DNA of 64,000 nt, taken from Prevotella sp. P3-122 (GTDB taxonomy: Bacteria; Bacteroidota; Bacteroidia; Bacteroidales; Bacteroidaceae). Within the stretch, counting starts at the first letter, position 1. The number at the start of each line of letters is the position of its first letter. The stretch is taken from positions 35,840-99,839 of the forward strand of contig NZ_NPJH01000076.1 in assembly GCF_002251365.1 (NCBI RefSeq). The letters are read 5' to 3'. A program made the position numbers and the translations under genes. Below the pieces are notes generated by a model. The model searched no databases and had not been told where the DNA came from. It saw only the letters and a list, made by a program, of their open reading frames with translations. This document shows positions 54,336 to 62,750 of this stretch, piece by piece.

Positions 54336-56041
54336 ATAGACTTAAAAGCATATTAACGGTAGTTATATCCATTTTTTTAATGGTAAGCTGCACCAATGAT
54401 GACAATTATATGTCTTCATTGGATTGCAATGATAATACTGAGAATATTATTCTTCAGGACAGGCAAGTTTCGGTACCGCATGTCAAAAAACTTCCACTCA
54501 AAGCATTAGACAATAACGCTACAAGAAGTGGTTCTAATAATGGAGGTTTGATAGGAGACTCTGAATTGATGCTTGGATATTCATACACAATTGGGAACTC
54601 CATACTTGGTGATATAGAAAATGTAAAGTTTCCTGTTCTTGATCTTGGAAGAATTAAAGCTAAATATTCTTCATTGATTACAGCGAAACCTTTGAGGTCT
54701 TCTTCGGCTTATTCATTTACTTATAATGGAATGTCGAGATATGAAACGAACAGCCAAATATCAAAAACAGTAAAGAGTGGTTTTAGTCTGAATGTAGGAC
54801 TTTTCAAAATTGGAAGAGAAAAGAAGATGACTGAACTTTTTAAATCAGCCTCTTCCTTTGGTTTAAAATGTGTTTATGGCGAATTAAATATAGAAGTTAA
54901 AGGAAGTCAATATGAATTATTATCAACGATAGATAAAAGGAAAATTTATGCCCGTGAATGCTTGAGCCAAACATTCCTTACTGATTTATATCGTGGGACA
55001 ATAGGAAACCTGATAGACTCTTATGGGCCATTCGTACTCCGTAGTTATATTACTGGAGGTAAGGCTACAGCTTTTTATGCAGGAAAGTCTGAGACCGGAT
55101 CTGATTCCGAGTCAAGAGAGAAGGGGTTGACAAAAGATATTAATGCCTCTTTCTCATGGAAATCCGGATCTGATTCCAATTCTGCATCAGGAACTCTTTC
55201 TTTTGGGAAAAATACAGGATCCGGTAGCTCTTCTCAGTATGAAACAGAAAATACAGAAATCTACATTCAAACATTTGGAGGAACACCTACTTTGCAGACC
55301 ATAGTTTCACCTACGAAGTTAGATAACCTGTCGATAGATTTAACTCCATGGTTAAATTCACTGAATAATAGTAATACTTATACTATGATAGATATAACAT
55401 CAGGTTATAATGAAGAGGAATGTGGATTATATCCAATGTCAGATTTTGTATTGGAGAAAAATTTCAAATTCCGAATGGATGACACGACAAACGGCTTTCT
55501 TGAATCTTTAGATGAAGTTCAAGATCCAAAATTCGAGATAGTAAAGGTGCTAGCAAGAACAACATCATCTGGTGAAAAATTATATGAGGTGGCAGCTGTG
55601 ATGACCACACGCCAAGGAGACAAAATTGTTCTAAGTGATGGAGCATATAACAGCTCAACAGACAACGAACTTCGTGCTAATAACAATAACCAAACGATGA
55701 TGAACAAAGTTCAGGAAATATATGCCAAGAAAAAAACGATATTTCAGGGACTGCAATTTTCAACAAATTACAATACCACTTATAATCCGAATGTACGTAA
55801 ACCTCTTTGTGTTCGCATGAATGGTTTTAATGAGGATAATATGTACCTGTATGAAGATACAAATTCTAATATGCGGTATATTTATGATCCTACCAACAAA
55901 ATAGCGTTGTCATATCTTTATGATGAAGATTACGAAGATTATGTTTTGGATTATTATGGAATACGTGAGTGGGTGGAGTCATTACCAAAGCGTAAGATTT
56001 CCATGATGATACTTCAGAATTATACGATAATCGGTCTTTAA
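54332..56041 (+). CDS. MACPF-domain lipoprotein, BSAP-like antimicrobial protein
   Basis: A 569-residue protein with a lipoprotein signal (MNRLKSILTVVISIFLMVSC, Cys20). The MACPF core is visible: YETNSQISKTVKSGFSLNVG, then the signature IDSYGPFVLRSYITGGKATA, with YG at 231-232 and GG at 242-243 (family pattern YGTH...GG). Serine/glycine-rich segments that could become membrane hairpins follow (EKGLTKDINASFSWKSGSDS). The C-terminal 180 residues are a separate domain, perhaps for target binding. MACPF lipoproteins of this kind are the Bacteroidales secreted antimicrobial proteins, which kill close relatives by binding surface proteins or sugars. It is coupled to an aerolysin-like partner, which is not usual for the described BSAPs. 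Confidence 0.8.
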   Translation: MNRLKSILTVVISIFLMVSCTNDDNYMSSLDCNDNTENIILQDRQVSVPHVKKLPLKALDNNATRSGSNNGGLIGDSELMLGYSYTIGNSILGDIENVKFPVLDLGRIKAKYSSLITAKPLRSSSAYSFTYNGMSRYETNSQISKTVKSGFSLNVGLFKIGREKKMTELFKSASSFGLKCVYGELNIEVKGSQYELLSTIDKRKIYARECLSQTFLTDLYRGTIGNLIDSYGPFVLRSYITGGKATAFYAGKSETGSDSESREKGLTKDINASFSWKSGSDSNSASGTLSFGKNTGSGSSSQYETENTEIYIQTFGGTPTLQTIVSPTKLDNLSIDLTPWLNSLNNSNTYTMIDITSGYNEEECGLYPMSDFVLEKNFKFRMDDTTNGFLESLDEVQDPKFEIVKVLARTTSSGEKLYEVAAVMTTRQGDKIVLSDGAYNSSTDNELRANNNNQTMMNKVQEIYAKKKTIFQGLQFSTNYNTTYNPNVRKPLCVRMNGFNEDNMYLYEDTNSNMRYIYDPTNKIALSYLYDEDYEDYVLDYYGIREWVESLPKRKISMMILQNYTIIGL

Positions 56042-56094
56042 ATAATAACTTGGGAGGGACAAATACTTGTCTCTCCTCTTAAACGCACTATACA

Positions 56095-57492
56095 ATGAGA
56101 TTGATCAAATATTTATTAGGCGTCATAGTAACATTGTTTATGTCTGGATGCCATGACAATGAAATTGAAAATATATCATGGTCTGAGGACGCATTGGTTA
56201 TTGTAAGGGAAGGAATTAATCTTAATCACAATCAGGCGGAAGTAATTTTGAGTTTTACCTCTATATACTCAGATGTTTCTGTGTCCTCGGACGAATCATG
56301 GATTGACGTTTCACTATCTTTGACAGATGGTGTTGGAGAACTATGTGTCAGTGTTTTGGAGAATTCCGAAATTTTTTCAAGACAAGGAAATGTGGTTGTG
56401 TATTCCCAAGGAGAAAGAATCATTATTCCCATAACCCAAGAAGGAGTTCCAAATGTTATACCGGAAAAAGATTGTTATAGCCATAATTATGAGAGTGGAG
56501 AAATTAGAGTAAGGGTACAGTCTGGTTCTATTCCGGCTGCCGAAATCTATCCACAAAATGCGGACTGGATAAAAATCAAAGAAATTAAAGCGGTCAATGA
56601 GAATGAATACGATGTATTCTTGATTCTTGAAAAGAACGAAGGATTGGGGCGTATTGCATCTCTGGATTTTAAAATCAATGGTCGTCCTGTGATAAAAGGT
56701 TGTGGTCCTTGTCTTATTCAAGAGCCTGCACCATTTGAAAACAAGGTTGAAATATCTGTCGATAAGCCAGGTAGTCTTCAGATTCTTTTGGGAAATAATG
56801 TCGGCAATCTTGAATGCATACGTTCTTTTAAAGTTGTTGGTCCGATTAATGGCCTTGATTTCCCGGTAATAAGAAGTTTGTTCTCAGAACAAGAAAACAA
56901 CAATTTACAAAATCCTGTAAGTATTGACCTCTCTGAATGTTCTATAGTTGCCGGTTTAGGAAATCCATTTGAATACTACGGATGGAAACCTGAGAAAAAA
57001 TACGAAGAAATCTTTCTATATGCAGAAATTCCCTCTGGCGTGTTCACAAATGCCGTTAATGTCAAGGAAGTAGTTCTTCCCAAAAGTTTGAAAATCGTAG
57101 GTGCTTCAGCCTTTAAGGGATGTAAAAATTTGAAACAAATTAAAATTCCCAATTCTGTAGAGGAAATTAATAGCATGGCATTCTATGGCTGCGTTGGGAT
57201 GGAAGAAATACAAATTAATGCTGATTCGAATCTTTCATCAATAGGAAACCAAGCCTTTACGACTGGATCTTTATTGAAGGACTTGAATATTCCAATAACT
57301 GTAATGAATGTATCAAGTGAGGCTTTTTTAGGTTGTTCTGTTTCACGTCTCCATCTTAAATGGTTGGATCCTCTTGAAATAAAAATAGTACCTAAAACTG
57401 AAGGATGTTCACTTTTTGTGCCCCAAGGTACTGCTGAGTTGTACAGAAACACCCGAAATTGGTGTAATTTTAAAGAAATAATTGAAGAATAG
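56095..57492 (+). CDS. Lipoprotein with BACON-like and BspA-type leucine-rich repeats
   Basis: A 465-residue protein with a lipoprotein signal (MRLIKYLLGVIVTLFMSGC). Residues about 45-115 form a BACON-like sandwich (VSVSSDESWIDVSLSLTDG, then QGERIIIPITQEG), with a second one about 125-205. The C-terminal half has BspA-type leucine-rich repeats (GVFTNAVNVKEVVLPKSLKI, then VGASAFKGCKNLKQIKIPNS and SMAFYGCVGMEEIQIN). Such proteins bind glycans or surface partners. It starts 54 bases after the MACPF gene. It may be a third component, or a surface immunity protein shielding the producer; both are inferences. Confidence 0.75.
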   Translation: MRLIKYLLGVIVTLFMSGCHDNEIENISWSEDALVIVREGINLNHNQAEVILSFTSIYSDVSVSSDESWIDVSLSLTDGVGELCVSVLENSEIFSRQGNVVVYSQGERIIIPITQEGVPNVIPEKDCYSHNYESGEIRVRVQSGSIPAAEIYPQNADWIKIKEIKAVNENEYDVFLILEKNEGLGRIASLDFKINGRPVIKGCGPCLIQEPAPFENKVEISVDKPGSLQILLGNNVGNLECIRSFKVVGPINGLDFPVIRSLFSEQENNNLQNPVSIDLSECSIVAGLGNPFEYYGWKPEKKYEEIFLYAEIPSGVFTNAVNVKEVVLPKSLKIVGASAFKGCKNLKQIKIPNSVEEINSMAFYGCVGMEEIQINADSNLSSIGNQAFTTGSLLKDLNIPITVMNVSSEAFLGCSVSRLHLKWLDPLEIKIVPKTEGCSLFVPQGTAELYRNTRNWCNFKEIIEE

Positions 57493-57494
57493 AT

Positions 57495-57701
57495 ATGATG
57501 GACACTAAAAAAAACACTTCGTCTGATATAGAGTTGCGTTCAGAGAAGTTTCGCAACCTTTTAGGCGAAATTCCTCCATCGCTTGTAAGATGGGGAACGG
57601 TGATAATCGTTGCTATATTCCTTATATTGTTATTAGTTGTCTGTTTTATGCCTTACCCTCATTCGCAAGGAGAAAGCATTTTTCAGCATATATTAATGTA
57701 A
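57495..57701 (+). CDS. HlyD-like N-terminal stub or small membrane protein
   Basis: A 68-residue protein. It begins with the start typical of Bacteroidetes HlyD-type membrane-fusion proteins (IELRSEKFRNLLGEIPPSLV, then RWG), followed by one transmembrane helix (TVIIVAIFLILLLVVCF). Normal members go on for about 350 residues with coiled coil and lipoyl domains; this one stops after PYPHSQGESIFQHILM. The IS lies 30 bases further on, beyond the stop, so the truncation is not directly caused by it. It starts 3 bases after the leucine-rich lipoprotein gene. It is either a decayed exporter partner or a distinct small protein. Confidence 0.5.
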   Translation: MMDTKKNTSSDIELRSEKFRNLLGEIPPSLVRWGTVIIVAIFLILLLVVCFMPYPHSQGESIFQHILM

Positions 57702-57722
57702 TCGAAACGATGAAAAATATAT

Positions 57723-57731
57723 AGAAACCAT
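57723..57731. repeat. Target-site duplication, left copy
   Basis: AGAAACCAT directly left of the insertion sequence; the same nine bases follow its right end at 58760-58768. Confidence 0.85.
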
Positions 57732-58759
57732 ACCCGTTGGCGGAATTAATTTAAGTTGATAAATATGAGTAAAAAGTTGTACATATCGCTGATTTTTAGT
57801 AACTTAGTGGTGATCAAAACATTAAGTTCAAACCATCGTATGTACAACCTTTATACAAAATTCGTCAAAATACTTGAGATATGCAAGCAATTCTCTGAAA
57901 ATCTCATCAACGAATCTGGTAATGTTCCACGTCGTGGTCCTGTTCCCAAGTTTTCGGATTTGGAAGTGGTGGCGCTATCCCTGACGGCAGAGACCGAGAG
58001 CATTGATAGTGAGAAGTGGTTGTTCGACTATAAATTGCAAGAATACAAGGACAGCATTCCCAATCTCATATCAAGGAGACAGTTCAATGACCGCAGGAAG
58101 AAAACGGCAGGCCTGTGTGAGGAACTGCGCAAGAGGATTGCCATGGAAATGGATGGCGGAGAGGAACAATTCTTTGTTGACTCCAAGCCGATAGAGGTTT
58201 GTAGGGTTGCAAGAGGAAAACGTTGCAAGATGGGGCGTACCGGAAATTTCTCTCAAGCTCCCGACTTCGGATTCTGTGCTTCGCAGAACACGTATTATTT
58301 TGGTTACAAGTTACACGCTCTCTGTGGGTTAAGTGGAGTTATCCATTCCTATGATCTGTCAAAGGCAAGTGTAGCTGACCTCCATTATATGAAGGATGTA
58401 AAACATACTTATCACGACTGTAGCATCTATGGTGACAAAGGGTATATTGGAGCTGACGTACAGCTTGACTTGTTCGAAACCGCACACATAAGACTGGAGT
58501 GTCCGTATCGGCTCAACCAAAAGGATTGGAAACCAACATTCATTCCGTTTGCAAAGGCAAGAAAGAGGATTGAGACAATATTCTCTCAACTTACAGACCA
58601 GTTCCTGGTCATCAGGAACTACGCGAAAATAACGAATGGTTTGTTTGCCAGAATCATTGGCAAAATTAGTGCACTTACCATTCTGCAATACGTAAACTTC
58701 ATTAACGACAAGCCCATTGGCAGAATTAAGTATGCACTAAATTAATTCCGCCAACAGGT
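57732..58759. mobile_element. IS982-family insertion sequence, complete, 1028 bp
   Basis: Ends are inverted repeats: the left starts ACCCGTTGGCGGAATTAATT and the right is its complement with one change (ACCT), at least 21 of 22 positions. ACC ends, a length of about 1 kb, one transposase gene and a 9-base duplication (AGAAACCAT) fit the IS982 family. It appears intact and probably recent. It inserted directly in front of the ATG of beta-barrel gene B (58769), leaving the upstream leader on the far side. Confidence 0.88.
57840..58745 (+). CDS. IS982-family transposase
   Basis: A 301-residue protein from the ATG at 57840 (MYNLYTKFVKILEICKQFSE); the frame is also open from 57765. Typical IS982 features: RRGPVPKFSDLEVVALSL, then FFVDSKPIEVCRVARGKRCK with the first catalytic aspartate, IYGDKGYIGADVQLDL with the second, and KARKRIETIFSQLTDQF with the closing glutamate. 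It acts in DNA cut-and-paste transposition of its own element. There is no frameshift, so it may be active. Confidence 0.9.
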   Translation: MYNLYTKFVKILEICKQFSENLINESGNVPRRGPVPKFSDLEVVALSLTAETESIDSEKWLFDYKLQEYKDSIPNLISRRQFNDRRKKTAGLCEELRKRIAMEMDGGEEQFFVDSKPIEVCRVARGKRCKMGRTGNFSQAPDFGFCASQNTYYFGYKLHALCGLSGVIHSYDLSKASVADLHYMKDVKHTYHDCSIYGDKGYIGADVQLDLFETAHIRLECPYRLNQKDWKPTFIPFAKARKRIETIFSQLTDQFLVIRNYAKITNGLFARIIGKISALTILQYVNFINDKPIGRIKYALN

Positions 58760-58768
58760 AGAAACCAT
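58760..58768. repeat. Target-site duplication, right copy
   Basis: AGAAACCAT, identical to 57723-57731; the next base begins the ATG of the beta-barrel B gene. Confidence 0.85.
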
Positions 58769-61057
58769 ATGAAAAATCAAACAAATTTAAAATTAGTAAT
58801 CTTTATTATTTTGGCCTTTATTGGAACATTGAATACAATGGCACAAAAGATTGCCGGTAAGATTGTTGACACGACTCTTACTCCTATAGCCAGTGCAACT
58901 ATTGTTTTGCAAACGGTAGATTCTACTTTTGTTGAGGCAGTGGTTTCAAAAGAAGATGGGACATTCTCATTTTCTAAAAATACTATTCCATTTATTTTGA
59001 CAATACAACATATCAATTACAAAACCTTTCAACAAACATTTCATAATGGTAATGTAGGAATGATAAAAATGACCTCAGCGGAACAATTTCTTAACGAAGT
59101 AGTTGTTTCCGCTAAAAAAACTTATGCAAAAGTGGAGGATGGTAAATTTATCTATGATGTGAAAAAATTAATCCAAAATAAAATTGCAGATAATGTTTGG
59201 GATTTATTGAATAAACTACCTGGTATATCTTCAACAAGCTCATCTATATCACTCATTGGAGCCAATAAGGTTTCAGTCATGATAGATGGAAAACTTTCCA
59301 CTCTAACAATGGATCAACTATATACTATGCTTAACAACATGCCTGCGAATCGAGTTGAAAAGGCTGAAATTATTTATAATGCCCCACCCCAATATCACGT
59401 CAATGGTGCTGTCGTCAATCTTGTTATGCAACGTCCTAAAAATAGTAGCGTTGAAGGTGAAATTGCGGCAAATTATGCAAATCAATATTTTAGTGATGGC
59501 GGAGTAAACGCAAACCTAAGAGTGGCCACACCTAAAACGACATTAGATGTTATGTATGGAATCAATAGAAAGAAAAATATGCAATACTCGGAAATAGAAT
59601 CTCACCATACATTACATGACGTGTTATACGATATAAATCAAACGGAAAGAATAAGCAGTAAATATTGGGAACACGATATAAGAACATCATTTGATTATAA
59701 ATTCAATGATAAGAATGATATAAATGTTGCTTATACGGCGATGTTTTCACCCGATAAAAAAAATCAGAGCCATACTGTTGGTGATTTCCAGAACAGCTTT
59801 AGTAATAAGGACGCAAACACCAATATGCATAATATTGCGTTAAACTCAAAATTGGGAATAGGGTTGTCTGTAGGTATTGATTATACGCATTATAATTCGG
59901 ATGACCGACAAAATCTTAATATTGATTATAATAATGGAGCTATAGGTAAGATTGCTTCCAAAAGTGCGCAAACAATTGACAGATATGCAATATATGCAGA
60001 CCAAAGTCATTCCATTAAAAATGGATGGACTATCGGGTATGGGGTATCTTACACCTATTCATACGATAGGGATTATCAATTTTATCATGTAGCGGAAACC
60101 GCAAATCAAGTACAGAACACAGACTCCAAACTAAAAGAATACAAAACAGATTTTTACTTTTCTACTTCTAAACAATTTAAAAAAGGGCTTTCTTTTAGTA
60201 TTTCGGTAAAGGGTGAGTATTATAAAATAGGAGACTACCAAAAATGGGCTTTATACCCACAATGTTCTATCAATTATGCCAAAGACTCAAAACACATTTA
60301 TCAATTGGGATTATCAACAGATAAAACATATCCAAAGTTTTGGTCGATGTTATCTTCGGTAAGTTATATTGACGGTTATTCTGAAATTCAAGGTTCCCCC
60401 GGAATACGACCTTCTACGAATTATAATTTGAATGCAACATACATTTATAACAAAAAATATATAGTAGGAGCCTTTTATTCATATACAAATGATTTCTTTG
60501 CTCAAGTTCCTTATCAATCTACAGAAAGGCTTGCTTTGATATATAAAAGCATGAATTGGAATTATATGCAAAATGCGGGTATTAACATAATAGTGCCTAT
60601 AAGCATCAGTAAATGGCTGGAAACAAGATTAACAGGAGTTGGAATGTATCTACATCAACGATGTGATAATTTTTTTAACATACCCTTTAATCGAGAAAAG
60701 CTCGCTTTTATGGGGCGCATAGACAATACGTTTATAGTAAATAAAAATTTATTGTTCGAGTTGAATGCTAATGTTCAATCCCCTGTTATACAAGGAACTT
60801 TTGATGTTGGCATAATATCTTCTGTAAACGCTGGGATAAAGTGGAATTTTGCGAAAGAGAAAATGTCTTTAAGTGTATATTGTAACGACATTTTCAACAC
60901 TTCATCACCAAAACTAACAGTTGACTACAAAGGCCAAAATCTTATTTCGGATAATTGTTTTTATTCCCGAACTGTATATGCTAAATTAGTTTACAAGTTT
61001 GGTGGGTTTAAAAATACAAAAGGAAAAAATATAGACACATCTCGCTTTGGACATTAG
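58769..61057 (+). CDS. Outer-membrane beta-barrel protein B (TonB-receptor-like with carboxypeptidase-regulatory domain)
   Basis: A 762-residue protein, similar in layout to the protein at 48234 although diverged. Signal peptide: MKNQTNLKLVIFIILAFIGT, cut near MAQ. The regulatory-like domain reads KIAGKIVDTTLTPIASATIV, then SKEDGTFSFSKN. The plug-like part reads FLNEVVVSAKKTYAKVEDGK, then GANKVSVMIDGKLSTLTMDQ. A barrel with terminal strand VYAKLVYKFGG follows. It lies just before precursor B, as its partner lies near precursor A, suggesting one barrel per peptide. The IS982 element sits immediately before its start, so its expression may depend on read-through or on a promoter in the element. 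Confidence 0.8.
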   Translation: MKNQTNLKLVIFIILAFIGTLNTMAQKIAGKIVDTTLTPIASATIVLQTVDSTFVEAVVSKEDGTFSFSKNTIPFILTIQHINYKTFQQTFHNGNVGMIKMTSAEQFLNEVVVSAKKTYAKVEDGKFIYDVKKLIQNKIADNVWDLLNKLPGISSTSSSISLIGANKVSVMIDGKLSTLTMDQLYTMLNNMPANRVEKAEIIYNAPPQYHVNGAVVNLVMQRPKNSSVEGEIAANYANQYFSDGGVNANLRVATPKTTLDVMYGINRKKNMQYSEIESHHTLHDVLYDINQTERISSKYWEHDIRTSFDYKFNDKNDINVAYTAMFSPDKKNQSHTVGDFQNSFSNKDANTNMHNIALNSKLGIGLSVGIDYTHYNSDDRQNLNIDYNNGAIGKIASKSAQTIDRYAIYADQSHSIKNGWTIGYGVSYTYSYDRDYQFYHVAETANQVQNTDSKLKEYKTDFYFSTSKQFKKGLSFSISVKGEYYKIGDYQKWALYPQCSINYAKDSKHIYQLGLSTDKTYPKFWSMLSSVSYIDGYSEIQGSPGIRPSTNYNLNATYIYNKKYIVGAFYSYTNDFFAQVPYQSTERLALIYKSMNWNYMQNAGINIIVPISISKWLETRLTGVGMYLHQRCDNFFNIPFNREKLAFMGRIDNTFIVNKNLLFELNANVQSPVIQGTFDVGIISSVNAGIKWNFAKEKMSLSVYCNDIFNTSSPKLTVDYKGQNLISDNCFYSRTVYAKLVYKFGGFKNTKGKNIDTSRFGH

Positions 61058-61101
61058 TCCTAGTGAGTAATAATCAATGTTTAATTTAAAAATTTTCAAT
61101 T

Positions 61102-61284
61102 ATGAAGAAAAGATTTTTAGTAAATGACGATGCTGCATCGTTATGGAATGAGTTCGAAGACAGTGAATCTATTAAGGTCGTAGGTGGTGTTTCTCCTGTT
61201 GTAGCGAATGAAGACAACAATTTGTCAAGTGCTACAAATATAGACAAAGATCATACTGTTACTATTTGGAGTAAATCGTTTTAA
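61102..61284 (+). CDS. Natural-product precursor peptide B (GG leader)
   Basis: A 60-residue peptide. The leader MKKRFLVNDDAASLWNEFED, then SESIKVV, ends in GG at residues 28-29. The core of 31 residues starts VSPVVANEDNNLSSATNIDK and ends DHTVTIWSKSF. It has no cysteine but several serines, threonines and asparagines, so classic thioether or thiazole chemistry on Cys is not possible. It is followed by a strong hairpin and radical SAM/SPASM enzyme B, then YcaO, repeating the order at precursor A. The assignment rests on size, leader and context; the core matches no family I know. Confidence 0.75.
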   Translation: MKKRFLVNDDAASLWNEFEDSESIKVVGGVSPVVANEDNNLSSATNIDKDHTVTIWSKSF

Positions 61285-61295
61285 TGAGTAAAATG

Positions 61296-61357
61296 TGATA
61301 GCAAATTCTGTCTGAGCAGAAATGCTTTAGGAATTTGCTATCATTTTAAATCTTTTT
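61296..61357 (+). terminator. Terminator or attenuator between precursor B and radical SAM enzyme B
   Basis: A perfect 13-pair stem, 61296-61308 with 61331-61343, loop of 22, then a T-rich tail ending in six T. It begins 12 bases after the precursor stop, and the enzyme's ATG (61359) follows the T-run at once. Confidence 0.8.
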
Positions 61358-61358
61358 T

Positions 61359-62747
61359 ATGGAGTATTTTTTCAAAATAGCTAAAACATGTTCTATTCGC
61401 GAAATAGTTGATTATAATCTGTTTTATATAGTGAATCCTGTTAATGGATGTTGGAGTGTAATAAGTGCTGAAGATATAGATTTTGTTTCAATGTTTGTTG
61501 GTAAAACGATTCACTTTCGAGATTTACATTTGAGCAAGTCTCATTTATCATTATTGAAAACGCTTTTTCATCAAGGGATTCTTGAAATTAACAATAAATC
61601 ATATTATACAGAGCAAGTAATTAGGGAAGCAGAAAGAGTCATAACAATAATTATAAATACAACGAATGGATGCAATATACATTGTAAATATTGTTATGCA
61701 TACTCTAATGAAAAAACATATGTAAAGTTCTCTCCCGCTTCTATAATAGCAGATATTACGAAGTTGGTTGGAAATAATGAAAACCAAAAAATATCCATTG
61801 TGTTTCATGGTGGAGAACCTTTATTGTGTTGGGATAATATTGTTGAAATGATAATAAAACTAAATAGTAGATTTAAGAACATTTCTTATTCAATACAGAC
61901 AAACGGAATTTTAATCACCAAGCAAATAGTTAATTTCGTTAAATCCAATAAAATTAAAATAGGAATAAGTCTTGATGGCTTTAATAAACAAGCGAACATA
62001 AATAGATTTGGCAAAGACAATAATAATTTTTTAAAAAGGGTTCTTGATAATATTGATGTATTGATGCATAACAATATATTAATTGGCCTTTTATCAGTTA
62101 TAACAAAAGAAAATTATAGAGATTTGTTTGATAGTGTAATTTTTTTTGTTGACAAAGGAGTAAAACACTTTGGGTTCAATTTCTTTTTATCTAAGGGGCG
62201 GGGTGCTGATAAGAATACCGAGGTATTAGTAAATGAGCTTGTTGATATTTATATAAAACTTGCTTGTTATATAAATGATTATAATGCACATCATGTTTTG
62301 GAGGATTATATATCAGAAAGAACAATTAGTGTTTTAATATATAGTTTATCTCATAAGCCACTGGGAGCATGTTTCTCAACACCATGTAGTGCTGGAAAAA
62401 ACTTGTTTGCCATTGATGTTAATGGTGACATATATCCATGTGATGAGTTTGTAGGAGATGTTAGTTTTCGTTTCGGTAATATTCGAATTGGAGATTTTTC
62501 AACTGAAAATATAAAGAATGACAATTTTACCAAACTATCTCATAGGAATAACAACTCAATAGAGAAATGTAAACTATGCCAAATAAACAGACTATGTCCA
62601 TTCAAATGTCCATCTGACTCATATTATAGGACTGGAGATCTATTTCAGCCTCATAGCATGTGTGAGTTTACTAAGTTGATACTGCCAAAGTATATGTATT
62701 TATTACAACAAAATATAATAAGTTCAAGATATTTTATATTCAATTAA
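61359..62747 (+). CDS. Radical SAM/SPASM peptide maturase B
   Basis: A 462-residue protein. Residues about 20-85 (LFYIVNPVNGCWSVISAEDI, then HLSLLKTLFHQGILEIN) look like a PqqD-type peptide-recognition winged helix. The AdoMet cluster motif CNIHCKYC gives C105, C109 and C112. VFHGGEPLLCW and SIQTNGILI follow. The C-terminal SPASM part has CFSTPCSAGKNLFAIDVNGD, IYPCDEF and CKLCQINRLCPFKCPSDSYY, with enough cysteines for two extra clusters. It lies between precursor B and the YcaO gene, three bases before the latter. It probably forms a carbon-carbon or carbon-oxygen bond or an epimer in precursor B, as no cysteine is available there. Confidence 0.88.
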   Translation: MEYFFKIAKTCSIREIVDYNLFYIVNPVNGCWSVISAEDIDFVSMFVGKTIHFRDLHLSKSHLSLLKTLFHQGILEINNKSYYTEQVIREAERVITIIINTTNGCNIHCKYCYAYSNEKTYVKFSPASIIADITKLVGNNENQKISIVFHGGEPLLCWDNIVEMIIKLNSRFKNISYSIQTNGILITKQIVNFVKSNKIKIGISLDGFNKQANINRFGKDNNNFLKRVLDNIDVLMHNNILIGLLSVITKENYRDLFDSVIFFVDKGVKHFGFNFFLSKGRGADKNTEVLVNELVDIYIKLACYINDYNAHHVLEDYISERTISVLIYSLSHKPLGACFSTPCSAGKNLFAIDVNGDIYPCDEFVGDVSFRFGNIRIGDFSTENIKNDNFTKLSHRNNNSIEKCKLCQINRLCPFKCPSDSYYRTGDLFQPHSMCEFTKLILPKYMYLLQQNIISSRYFIFN

Positions 62748-62750
62748 ATT

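Noticed and set aside
57495..57759. Disruption of an HlyD gene by the IS982 element
   Set aside because: The HlyD-like frame stops at 57701, 30 bases before the insertion, and joining the flanks without the IS does not restore a longer frame.
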